Assembly: GCA_011525445.1 (NCBI GenBank)
Contig: WTGE01000181.1
Span: 1-8,568 of the forward strand
Direction of reading: 5' to 3'
DNA from: Synechococcus sp. CO36386bin_37
Lineage (GTDB): Bacteria; Cyanobacteriota; Cyanobacteriia; PCC-6307; Cyanobiaceae
DNA: 8,568 bases
Shown here: positions 1-5,256 of the stretch, piece by piece
Position numbering within the stretch: the first letter of the stretch is position 1
Layout: the number at the start of each line of letters is the position of its first letter
The notes under the pieces: model-generated
Database searches by the model: none
The model's input: the letters and a program-made list of their open reading frames with translations, nothing else
What the model was told of the DNA's origin: nothing
Made by a program: the position numbers and the translations under genes

Positions 1-923
1 ATCGCTTCCTTCTTTTCGGGCGTCAGGCTGTCATAGCCCGGTTCAATCATTCGGACGTTGTCCTGGACACTGAGGGAATGGTCCCTGTCGAGGTTGTCGA
101 GGATCCAACTCTCTCTCTCGGTGATGCAGACATCCCGGAACTCAGTGGTCGCAAGCTCATAACCCCAGTCACGGAAGGCTCCCTCCGTGAATTTCATGAT
201 GTTGCCCTTGTGCACGAGGGTGACGTGCCGTTTGTTCCCTTCCAGGCGCAAGGCGTGTTGGATGGCTTTGCGGATATGGCGCTGGCTGCCGTGTTTGCTC
301 ACAGGCTTGATGCCGATGCCCGATCCCTCAGGAATCTGACGCGTGCCCAGCTTGCCGTTGGCGGGGATGACCACCTCATTGAGGTGCTGACGCAAGTCCT
401 TTCCGATTGGATCGTCGGCTTCCCACTCCACACCCATATAGATATCTTCCGTGTTCTCTCGGTACACAATCACGTCGAGATCCTGGGGACGTTTGTGTGG
501 GCTGGGTGTGCCTTCGTAGTAGCGGCATGGGCGCACACAGGAATAGAGATCAAATAACTGGCGCAATGCCACATTCAGGGAGCGGATGCCACCGCCGATC
601 GGCGTGGTGAGCGGGCCTTTGATGGCGACGCCGTAACGACGGATGGCTTCGAGGGTGTCTTCAGGGAGGTATTGATAGGTGCCGTAAAGGTCGCAGGCTT
701 CATCGCCGGCATAGACCTTGAACCATTGAATGCGTTTGGCGCTTCCATAGGCTTGCTCCACCGCCGCATCGAGCACCTTCTGGGTGGCTGGCCAGATGTC
801 CACTCCGGTCCCGTCACCACGGATGAAGGGGATGATCGGATCATTGGCCACCACCGGTTGGCCGTTTTCGAAGCGGATCGGTGTGCCCTGGGTGGGGGCG
901 GTGAGCTTCTCAAACTGAGCCAT
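1..923 (-). CDS. icd: NADP-dependent isocitrate dehydrogenase (3' part beyond left edge)
   Basis: Catalyses oxidative decarboxylation of isocitrate to 2-oxoglutarate with NADP. In cyanobacteria this supplies the carbon skeleton for ammonium assimilation. The gene reads leftward from an ATG at 923 and is cut by the window edge after 307 full codons; the family is about 475 residues, so roughly the last third is missing. Visible in the translation: FIRGDGTGVDIWPATQ (33-48), GGGIRSLNVALR (110-121) with Ser115 at the position of the phosphorylated serine of E. coli Icd, substrate-binding arginines R121, R131 and R155, VIVYRENTEDIY (151-162) with catalytic Tyr162, and VTLVHKGNIMK (234-244) with catalytic Lys239. 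The Asp residues that complete the metal site lie outside the window. The start matches the length of cyanobacterial homologues (xxFEKLTxPT N-terminus). No strong Shine-Dalgarno is seen. It is divergent from the glycosyltransferase at 1018. Confidence 0.97.
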   Translation of the reverse strand, partial: MAQFEKLTAPTQGTPIRFENGQPVVANDPIIPFIRGDGTGVDIWPATQKVLDAAVEQAYGSAKRIQWFKVYAGDEACDLYGTYQYLPEDTLEAIRRYGVAIKGPLTTPIGGGIRSLNVALRQLFDLYSCVRPCRYYEGTPSPHKRPQDLDVIVYRENTEDIYMGVEWEADDPIGKDLRQHLNEVVIPANGKLGTRQIPEGSGIGIKPVSKHGSQRHIRKAIQHALRLEGNKRHVTLVHKGNIMKFTEGAFRDWGYELATTEFRDVCITERESWILDNLDRDHSLSVQDNVRMIEPGYDSLTPEKKEA

Positions 924-1017
924 GAAAGGGGTGCTGCCTGACGGCATGTTGGATTTGGCGAGCTTATGACTCAGAGGGTGCTCTCTAAGGTTCCCCTGAA
1001 ATCTCTTTCCACGATCG
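924..1017. promoter_or_regulatory. Divergent intergenic region, icd / glycosyltransferase
   Basis: These 94 bases separate two divergently read genes, so promoters for both must lie here or inside the flanking genes. I see no convincing -35/-10 pair. The only small structure is AGAG-GGTG-CTCT (973-984), too short to call. An in-frame TGA at 997-999 limits how far upstream the glycosyltransferase could start. The promoter role is inferred from gene orientation only. Confidence 0.35.
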
Positions 1018-1968
1018 ATGGCGAAACCTGCAGGTGTCTGGGTCGTGGCCGCTTGTTTCAACGAACAGGCTGTCATCACTGTGTTCATCGAGCGCGTGCT
1101 CGCTGTTTCCTGCGTGGAGCGATTGGTCCTGATTGACGATGGTTCGAGCGATGACACGGTGTCTCAGATTCGTCTTTGGCAGGCACGCCAGGTTCAGCTC
1201 GGATCCCCAGCGCCTGTGACCCTGCTCGAACTCACCCGTAATTTTGGGAAAGAGGCTGCGATGCTCGCGGGCCTCGATCATGTTCGAGGGCAGTGTGCTG
1301 CAGCGGTTCTGATTGATTCCGATCTCCAGCATCCGCCAGAGCTGATTGCAGAGATGGTGCAGCAATGGCGCAATGGGGCAGAGGTGGTGACGGCTGTCCG
1401 TGATGACAGGGATCAGGAGTCACGATTGAAGGTGGCTAGTGCCCACTGGTTCTATCGCGTGTTCAACAAGGTGGTGGATTCCATTCAGATCAAGGAGGGA
1501 GCGGGTGACTATCGACTCTTGGATGCACCTGCATTGGAAGCGGTGACCTGCTTGCGCGAATCGAGTCGTTTTTCCAAGGGGTTGCTTCCCTGGACGGGCT
1601 ACCGAAGTGTGGAATTGCCTTATCAGCGCGTCATGCGAAGCGGTGGTCAGACCTCCTGGAGCCCGTTCAAACTGGTGGGCTATGCCTTTGATGGGATCTT
1701 TTCCTTCTCGGTTTTGCCCCTCAAGGTCTGGACGGGACTCGGGGTGTTGATCTCCCTTCTGAGCTTGATCTTCGCTCTGTTCATAACCCTACGGACCATT
1801 GTTGTGGGCGTGGAGGTCCCCGGCTACGCCTCGATCATGACGGCGGTGCTGTTTCTGGGAGGTATTCAATTGATTGGCATCGGTGTGCTCGGCGATTACA
1901 TCGGGCGGATCTATGCCGAGGCGAAGGGGCGACCCCACTACTTCATCCGAGCGATCCACAACTCCTGA
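1018..1968 (+). CDS. GtrB/DPM1-type polyprenyl-phosphate glycosyltransferase (GT2)
   Basis: Predicted to transfer a sugar from a nucleotide sugar to a polyprenyl phosphate on the cytoplasmic face of the inner membrane, as GtrB, ArnC and FlmF2 do. The 316-residue protein starts with a GT-A fold: AACFNE (11-16), IDDGSSDDT (39-47), and the metal-binding DSD in LIDSDLQHPP (98-107). LTRNFGKEAAMLAGLDH (72-88) and GAGDYRLLD (161-169) are typical of the DPM1-like subgroup. Two membrane helices follow at about 235-263 and 270-292, then the GtrB-like tail LGDYIGRIYAEAKGRPHYF (291-309). Length is normal for the family. ATG 1018 is the first possible start after an in-frame TGA at 997; no Shine-Dalgarno is visible. 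It converges on the cupin gene (38-base gap). The sugar cannot be read from sequence; N-acetylhexosamine is my inference from the nearby deacetylase. Its last codons are repeated at 2636-2667. Confidence 0.93.
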   Translation: MAKPAGVWVVAACFNEQAVITVFIERVLAVSCVERLVLIDDGSSDDTVSQIRLWQARQVQLGSPAPVTLLELTRNFGKEAAMLAGLDHVRGQCAAAVLIDSDLQHPPELIAEMVQQWRNGAEVVTAVRDDRDQESRLKVASAHWFYRVFNKVVDSIQIKEGAGDYRLLDAPALEAVTCLRESSRFSKGLLPWTGYRSVELPYQRVMRSGGQTSWSPFKLVGYAFDGIFSFSVLPLKVWTGLGVLISLLSLIFALFITLRTIVVGVEVPGYASIMTAVLFLGGIQLIGIGVLGDYIGRIYAEAKGRPHYFIRAIHNS

Positions 1969-1972
1969 AGTG
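1941..1972 (+). repeat. Direct repeat, copy 1 (3' end of glycosyltransferase gene)
   Basis: These 32 bases match 2636-2667 in 29 positions, including an identical 16-base core, CACAACTCCTGAAGTG (1957-1972 and 2652-2667). The three differences (1947, 1952, 1956) are all C here and T in copy 2. This copy encodes FIRAIHNS-stop, the last codons of the glycosyltransferase, plus a few bases beyond the stop. Similarity ends sharply on both sides. Confidence 0.85.
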
Positions 1973-1976
1973 GGTT

Positions 1977-1994
1977 CTTGAGGGTGCCTCCAAG
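1977..1994. terminator. Possible weak bidirectional terminator hairpin
   Basis: CTTGAGG and CCTCCAAG can pair as a stem of about 7 base pairs with one bulged base and a very tight loop, in the 38-base gap where the glycosyltransferase and the cupin gene converge. There is no T-run on either side, so it would not be a classical intrinsic terminator. The position favours termination; the structure alone is weak. Confidence 0.28.
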
Positions 1995-2006
1995 AGGTAT
2001 CGGTTA

Positions 2007-2546
2007 TCAGCTTGGGATCAGGTCCCCTGATAGTGAGACGTTTTCGTCGACCTGTTCCTGATGGAAAAGAGCACGCCAGCGCCGTTCCTGTTGACAGGCT
2101 TCTGCTGTTCCCTCCGGCGGGAAAGCTGCCAGAAAATCTTTGTCGGCTGAGGGCTCATAGGGCCCTTGTTTGATCTCAAACATCACCGAGTCGGCCTCCA
2201 AGGCCACCAGCGTGTGGAACAGGCCTTCGTCCAGTTGCGCTCCTCTTACCTCACCGCTGGCTTCCAGCCGTTCGCGCTGGAGGACATCGCCTGCGCTGTT
2301 CAACACCAGCAAGCCAACGCTGCCTTGGAGCACCACAAAACATTCAAAACCGGCCCTGGCTTGTTCGCGCCGGTGACGATGGGGGCGCACATAGGTGCCC
2401 GGTTGCATCACGTTCAGAAAGCGCTGCACCAGATCACTCTCTTGATGCAGATTATGGTTTTTGCGTTGCCGTGGACTGGCCGCGGCCTGTTGGGCCACCT
2501 GAGCGAACAGGCTTTCAGTGATGAGTGTGACGGCCTCCCTGGCCAT
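2007..2546 (-). CDS. WbuC-family cupin-fold metalloprotein
   Basis: A 179-residue single-domain cupin resembling WbuC, a protein of unknown reaction found in O-antigen and other surface polysaccharide clusters. Family features seen: SPRQRKNHNLH (24-34), LVQRFLNVMQPGTYVRPHRH (39-58), and the metal-site pattern with H56, H58 and E68 (GFECF), plus H111 in the second cupin motif (EGLFHTLVALE, 107-117). The ending GPYEPSADKDFLAAFPPE (128-145) is also WbuC-like. The frame stays open upstream to 2993, but that would overlap the deacetylase gene in another frame. ATG 2546 fits the family N-terminus and has AGGA five bases upstream; ATG 2591 would add 15 residues (MFQAPREWCFLARNT) that look non-coding. 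It follows the GtrA-deacetylase gene on the same strand after 104 bases, so the two may be co-transcribed. A tail of about 35 residues after the cupin core has no feature I recognise. The repeats at 1941 and 2636 bracket the gene. Confidence 0.88.
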   Translation of the reverse strand: MAREAVTLITESLFAQVAQQAAASPRQRKNHNLHQESDLVQRFLNVMQPGTYVRPHRHRREQARAGFECFVVLQGSVGLLVLNSAGDVLQRERLEASGEVRGAQLDEGLFHTLVALEADSVMFEIKQGPYEPSADKDFLAAFPPEGTAEACQQERRWRALFHQEQVDENVSLSGDLIPS

Positions 2547-2551
2547 GGTGT

Positions 2552-2555
2552 TCCT
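2552..2555 (-). promoter_or_regulatory. Ribosome binding site deciding the cupin start
   Basis: On the minus strand AGGA precedes ATG 2546 by five bases (CCAGGAACACC-ATG). The alternative ATG at 2591 has no such sequence. This is one of the few plausible Shine-Dalgarno matches in the window and supports the shorter cupin protein. Confidence 0.5.
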
Positions 2556-2635
2556 GGCAAGGAAACACCATTCTCGAGGAGCCTGAAACATTTCGGAGCG
2601 CCGCTCATGACGGATCGGTGGGAATGCAATCGCCT

Positions 2636-2667
2636 CTTCATTCGAGTGATTCACAACTCCTGAAGTG
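2636..2667 (+). repeat. Direct repeat, copy 2 (remnant of a glycosyltransferase 3' end)
   Basis: Matches 1941-1972 in 29 of 32 positions. Read on the plus strand it encodes FIRVIHNS-stop, against FIRAIHNS-stop in the intact gene: two synonymous third-position changes (ATC to ATT, twice) and one Ala to Val change. Nothing upstream resembles the glycosyltransferase, so this is an isolated tail fragment. The copy also holds the last codons and stop of the deacetylase on the minus strand. The T at 2651 gives the TGA stop; copy 1 has C at the same place and would read TGG. Confidence 0.85.
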
Positions 2668-3937
2668 CATTCCATTCGCGTTGCCGCCAAGGGGAGGCTG
2701 CAAAGGGATGCGAGACAGAAAAGCCTGCATCCGTGAGGTTGCGTTCCAGCGGCGCACCCGGATGGGCGAGCAGGAGCGGTGGAGTTTGATTGGCTTGCTT
2801 GGGAAGAACTGAGAGCATTTGATAAGCCGCTCTCAAGGGTGGACCTGCCATCTGTCCGGTGAAGAGGACACCGGCAAATCCCCCATTGCTGGCGATTCCA
2901 AGCCGCTGTTGGTTGCGCTGAGCCCTCAAGCTGAGCAGTTCCAGCACCAACCACTTGAGCAGGCCGGCATGGTGGATGGCCTTCCACCACCACTGCAGAG
3001 CGAGCCCTGTCGGGAGTGGCTCTTTGGTGCTGCGCATCCAGCTGATTGATTGATCGACTGACAGTCGTAACAGGCAGTCATGGACGATTGGCACGAGATG
3101 GATGTGCTGATGGCCATCGAGGTGCAGGGGGGCGTCATTTCCGCAGAGTTGCCGGAATCGAACGATTTGGGCCTGAATCTCCTTGTGAAGTTGTCGGCTG
3201 ATCTGCTCACGCCGAGGATGCCTGGCTGGCAACAGCGAGAGCAAGAGCCAGGTCCCGAAAGAGAGCTTGAGATGGCCTTTGTCGTTCACGAGATCGGGGA
3301 CAGCGGAGGCGGGGGAACTGCAGGGGCCCTCGGTCAAACAGAGATGCAGGCAAAGCTCAAGTTCCGGACGCTTGGCCTGAATTTCCTTCCATGCCAAGAC
3401 CCCATCTGACACTGCAGGTCCACTCACGAGCAAGCTGGCTCCGTCCAACCGGCCAACATTGGCCAAGTGGATGATGGCGTGATTGGTGGCTGCGCTGAGG
3501 CCTAGATCATCAGCATGCAGCTTTGGCCGTTGGTGCTGCGTTCGTCGCTTGGCGCTGAAACGGGCCGCTTTCGACCAGATCAGAGCATTCAGAACCGTTG
3601 GAGTGAAGACCAGAAGTCCCAATCGGATCCAACTGGGGATCACATTCGGGAGGAGCAGAGGCAGCACGCCACAGACGGCGAGATTGACCACGTATTGAAG
3701 AACCAGCCAGCGTCGCGCAAAACTTTGGCCTCCGGTCTCGGGTTTGAAGGTGTATCTGGCATGACCGAGGTAACCGGCGATGGAGGCCGCTAAAAAAGCG
3801 AGCGGATTGGCAGCCCATAGTGGGATCAGTAAACCCAAGCCGAGCAAAACACCCGCATGCACGATGGCGGCTGTGATTCCGACGAGTCCGTAAAGACTGA
3901 TTCGTTTGAGAGGTGCTGCCAGGGGATTGTTGCTCAT
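2651..3937 (-). CDS. GtrA membrane domain fused to ChbG/HpnK (YdjC)-type carbohydrate deacetylase
   Basis: A 428-residue two-domain protein. Residues 1 to about 125 form a GtrA-like unit with four predicted helices (about 15-38, 43-60, 77-97, 102-122) and GYLGHARYTF (55-64), like the family's conserved loop after helix 2. GtrA proteins are thought to flip polyprenyl-linked sugars. Residues about 138-428 form a YdjC-fold deacetylase with its metal and catalytic motifs intact: HADDLGLS (141-148; D143, D144), LCLHLCLTEG (195-204; H198), HLDGHQHIHLVP (272-283; D274, H276, H278, H280) and AHPG (391-394). Basic residues before helix 1 (K11, R12) and after helix 4 (K123, R126, K130, R131, R132) predict both ends, and so the deacetylase, in the cytoplasm. 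The substrate is plausibly a polyprenyl-phosphate N-acetylhexosamine, as for NaxD; this is inference from the fusion and the nearby GtrB-like gene. No Shine-Dalgarno precedes ATG 3937. It is divergent from the gene at 4002. Confidence 0.92.
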   Translation of the reverse strand: MSNNPLAAPLKRISLYGLVGITAAIVHAGVLLGLGLLIPLWAANPLAFLAASIAGYLGHARYTFKPETGGQSFARRWLVLQYVVNLAVCGVLPLLLPNVIPSWIRLGLLVFTPTVLNALIWSKAARFSAKRRTQHQRPKLHADDLGLSAATNHAIIHLANVGRLDGASLLVSGPAVSDGVLAWKEIQAKRPELELCLHLCLTEGPCSSPASAVPDLVNDKGHLKLSFGTWLLLSLLPARHPRREQISRQLHKEIQAQIVRFRQLCGNDAPLHLDGHQHIHLVPIVHDCLLRLSVDQSISWMRSTKEPLPTGLALQWWWKAIHHAGLLKWLVLELLSLRAQRNQQRLGIASNGGFAGVLFTGQMAGPPLRAAYQMLSVLPKQANQTPPLLLAHPGAPLERNLTDAGFSVSHPFAASPWRQREWNALQEL

Positions 3938-4001
3938 GTGGATTTACCGTAACGGCCTCTGGCGCAAGCTCTGGTGAGGCTTCACCCTGGGTGCATTGGC
4001 A
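3938..4001. promoter_or_regulatory. Divergent intergenic region with short palindromes
   Basis: These 64 bases separate the minus-strand GtrA-deacetylase gene from the plus-strand gene at 4002. They hold CCGT-A-ACGG near the deacetylase start and CACCC-T-GGGTG at 3983-3993, nine bases before ATG 4002. Both are short odd-centred inverted repeats that could be protein-binding sites or chance. No clear promoter hexamers were recognised. Confidence 0.3.
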
Positions 4002-4466
4002 ATGAATCCAGTGAATGCGGCTGAGGCGATTAACAGCGTGGGCTTAGCCCAGACTTTGGCCTCAAGCATCACACTGGTTCGACGGCAGTTTCCTGCTGCA
4101 CAACCGAATTTGAGCCCATGGCGCGATGACCCGTGCACGCGTCATTGGGACGAGGCCGCGACATTGGATTTGGCGTTTCATTTTCCAGGCTGGAGCCCAA
4201 GGCTGCAGTGCCGCAGTTTGTTGCTCCAGTTGCGTCTCAAGTCGCAGGCGGGGCCGTCCGATCCGTCCAGAACCCCATCTCTTCTCGGAGTGATGATGCG
4301 TGGAATGACGTTTGACGGTGAGCGCTGGCGCTTGGCAACAGTGGGCGATTGGTTGCCTTCTGGTCCCCATTTGCCTCAACGGCATCAGGTGGAGCAGTTG
4401 CAATTGATTTGCCGAGAGTTGTTCGAATTGTTCGAGCTTGGAGAGTTCGACCGGTCCGGTTCTTAA
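4002..4466 (+). CDS. Conserved-type hypothetical protein, function unknown
   Basis: A 154-residue protein I cannot assign to a named family. It has no signal peptide, membrane helix or recognisable catalytic motif. The N-terminus (NAAEAINSVGLAQTLASSITLVRRQF, 5-30, in part) looks helical. The middle is rich in Pro, Trp and Arg, with LLLQLRLK (73-80) and GMTFDGERWRLATVGDWLP (101-119) suggesting beta strands. The end, ELFELFELGEFD (139-150), is acidic and repetitive; its DNA carries GTTCGA three times. Codon use resembles the neighbouring core genes, and the frame is open with no overlapping alternative, so I take it as a real gene. A TTG at 3996 would add two residues, but ATG 4002 is the simpler start. 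It sits 73 bases upstream of ho1 on the same strand, so the two could share a transcript. Any link to heme or bilin metabolism is speculation. Confidence 0.75.
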   Translation: MNPVNAAEAINSVGLAQTLASSITLVRRQFPAAQPNLSPWRDDPCTRHWDEAATLDLAFHFPGWSPRLQCRSLLLQLRLKSQAGPSDPSRTPSLLGVMMRGMTFDGERWRLATVGDWLPSGPHLPQRHQVEQLQLICRELFELFELGEFDRSGS

Positions 4467-4478
4467 CCCTTCGCAACT

Positions 4479-4491
4479 GATCGGGGCGATC
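4479..4491. other. Short perfect inverted repeat upstream of ho1
   Basis: GATCG-GGG-CGATC is a 5-base perfect inverted repeat in the 73-base gap between the hypothetical gene and ho1. No T-run follows, so it is not a terminator. It could be an operator or a small leader hairpin, or chance. Confidence 0.25.
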
Positions 4492-4539
4492 TTCCAAAAC
4501 TGAATTTAAGGTCGATGGATTGCTATGCCTTTCACTCCT

Positions 4540-5253
4540 ATGTCCGTCGCTTTGGCTGCCCAGCTCCGGGAAGGAACGAAAAAGTCACACACGATGGCCG
4601 AAAACACTGGTTTCGTGAGCTGCTTCCTGAAGGGTGTGGTGGACAAGCTGAGCTATCGCAAGTTGGTGGCGGATCTCTTCTTCGTGTACCAGGCCATGGA
4701 AGATGAAATGCATCGACTCAAGGACCATCCAGTCCTGGCTCCGATTGCATTTGAGCAGCTGGATCGTGTCACCGCCCTTGAGGAAGACCTGGCGTTTTAC
4801 TTCGGCTCTGATTGGCGTCAAGAGATCGAAGCTTCTCCTGCTGCTCAGGAGTACGTCGCTCGGATTCATGAAGTGGCTCAGACATCTCCTGAATTGCTGG
4901 TTGGTCATCACTACACCCGCTATCTGGGAGATCTCTCTGGTGGCCAGATACTCAAGAACATTGCCCAAAAGGCGATGAACAACCCCACCGATGATGGATT
5001 GCATTTTTATGTGTTCCCTGCAATCGAAGACGAGAAGGCCTTCAAAACCACATACCGCTCGGCCATGGATACGTTGCCGATCGACCAGGCCATGGCCGAT
5101 CGCATCGTTGAAGAGGCCAATCAGGCGTTCCACCTGAACATGAAAATGTTCCAGGAGTTAGAAGGCAATTTGGTTGCAGCAATCGGCAAAGTGCTGTTTG
5201 GCTTCCTCACGCGCCGGCAGCGGACTGGCAGCACGGAGACGGTGGCGGCTTGA
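4540..5253 (+). CDS. ho1: Heme oxygenase (biliverdin-producing, ferredoxin-dependent type)
   Basis: Opens the heme ring to biliverdin IX-alpha, CO and Fe(II) in the cytoplasm, the first step toward phycobilin chromophores of the light-harvesting antenna. The 237-residue protein carries the cyanobacterial HO1 N-terminus SVALAAQLREGTKKSHTMAE (2-21) with proximal heme ligand His17. The distal helix YTRYLGDLSGGQILK (125-139) is intact, with Gly130 and catalytic Asp131. LPIDQAMADRIVEEANQAF (179-197) and NMKMFQELEGNL (200-211) are also typical. Length is close to the 240 residues of Synechocystis HO1. I chose ATG 4540 because its product begins exactly where family members do; an in-frame ATG at 4525 would add MPFTP. 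Neither has a good Shine-Dalgarno, though AAGG lies at 4508-4511. The glycosyltransferase gene begins 3 bases after the stop, so read-through transcription is likely. Confidence 0.98.
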   Translation: MSVALAAQLREGTKKSHTMAENTGFVSCFLKGVVDKLSYRKLVADLFFVYQAMEDEMHRLKDHPVLAPIAFEQLDRVTALEEDLAFYFGSDWRQEIEASPAAQEYVARIHEVAQTSPELLVGHHYTRYLGDLSGGQILKNIAQKAMNNPTDDGLHFYVFPAIEDEKAFKTTYRSAMDTLPIDQAMADRIVEEANQAFHLNMKMFQELEGNLVAAIGKVLFGFLTRRQRTGSTETVAA

Positions 5254-5256
5254 ACT

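Noticed and set aside
78..557. 159-residue plus-strand open frame opposite icd
   Set aside because: It is antisense to a strongly conserved enzyme whose residues are all accounted for on the minus strand.
985..1365. 126-residue minus-strand open frame opposite the GtrB-like glycosyltransferase
   Set aside because: It spans the catalytic motifs of the plus-strand glycosyltransferase and would leave no room for the icd upstream region.
2166..2663. 165-residue plus-strand open frame opposite the cupin gene
   Set aside because: It is antisense to a well-supported cupin and has no recognisable domain. Only its last eight codons mean anything: they are the glycosyltransferase tail copy in the direct repeat.
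1941..2667. Insertion sequence or transposon around the cupin gene
   Set aside because: There is no transposase, no terminal inverted repeat, and the repeats are too long and too diverged for a fresh target-site duplication.
2547..2993. Upstream extension of the cupin frame, giving a 328-residue protein
   Set aside because: It overlaps the deacetylase gene on the same strand in another frame, where the deacetylase motifs are clearly the coding ones. The extension is low-complexity and unlike any WbuC N-terminus, and a good ribosome site precedes ATG 2546.
4515..4706. 63-residue open frame with an AAGG upstream, starting before ho1
   Set aside because: It overlaps ho1 in a different frame and ends inside it. 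A leader peptide cannot be excluded, but nothing in the product supports one.
4585..5133. 182-residue minus-strand open frame opposite ho1
   Set aside because: The heme oxygenase on the plus strand explains this DNA fully; the antisense product has no recognisable features.
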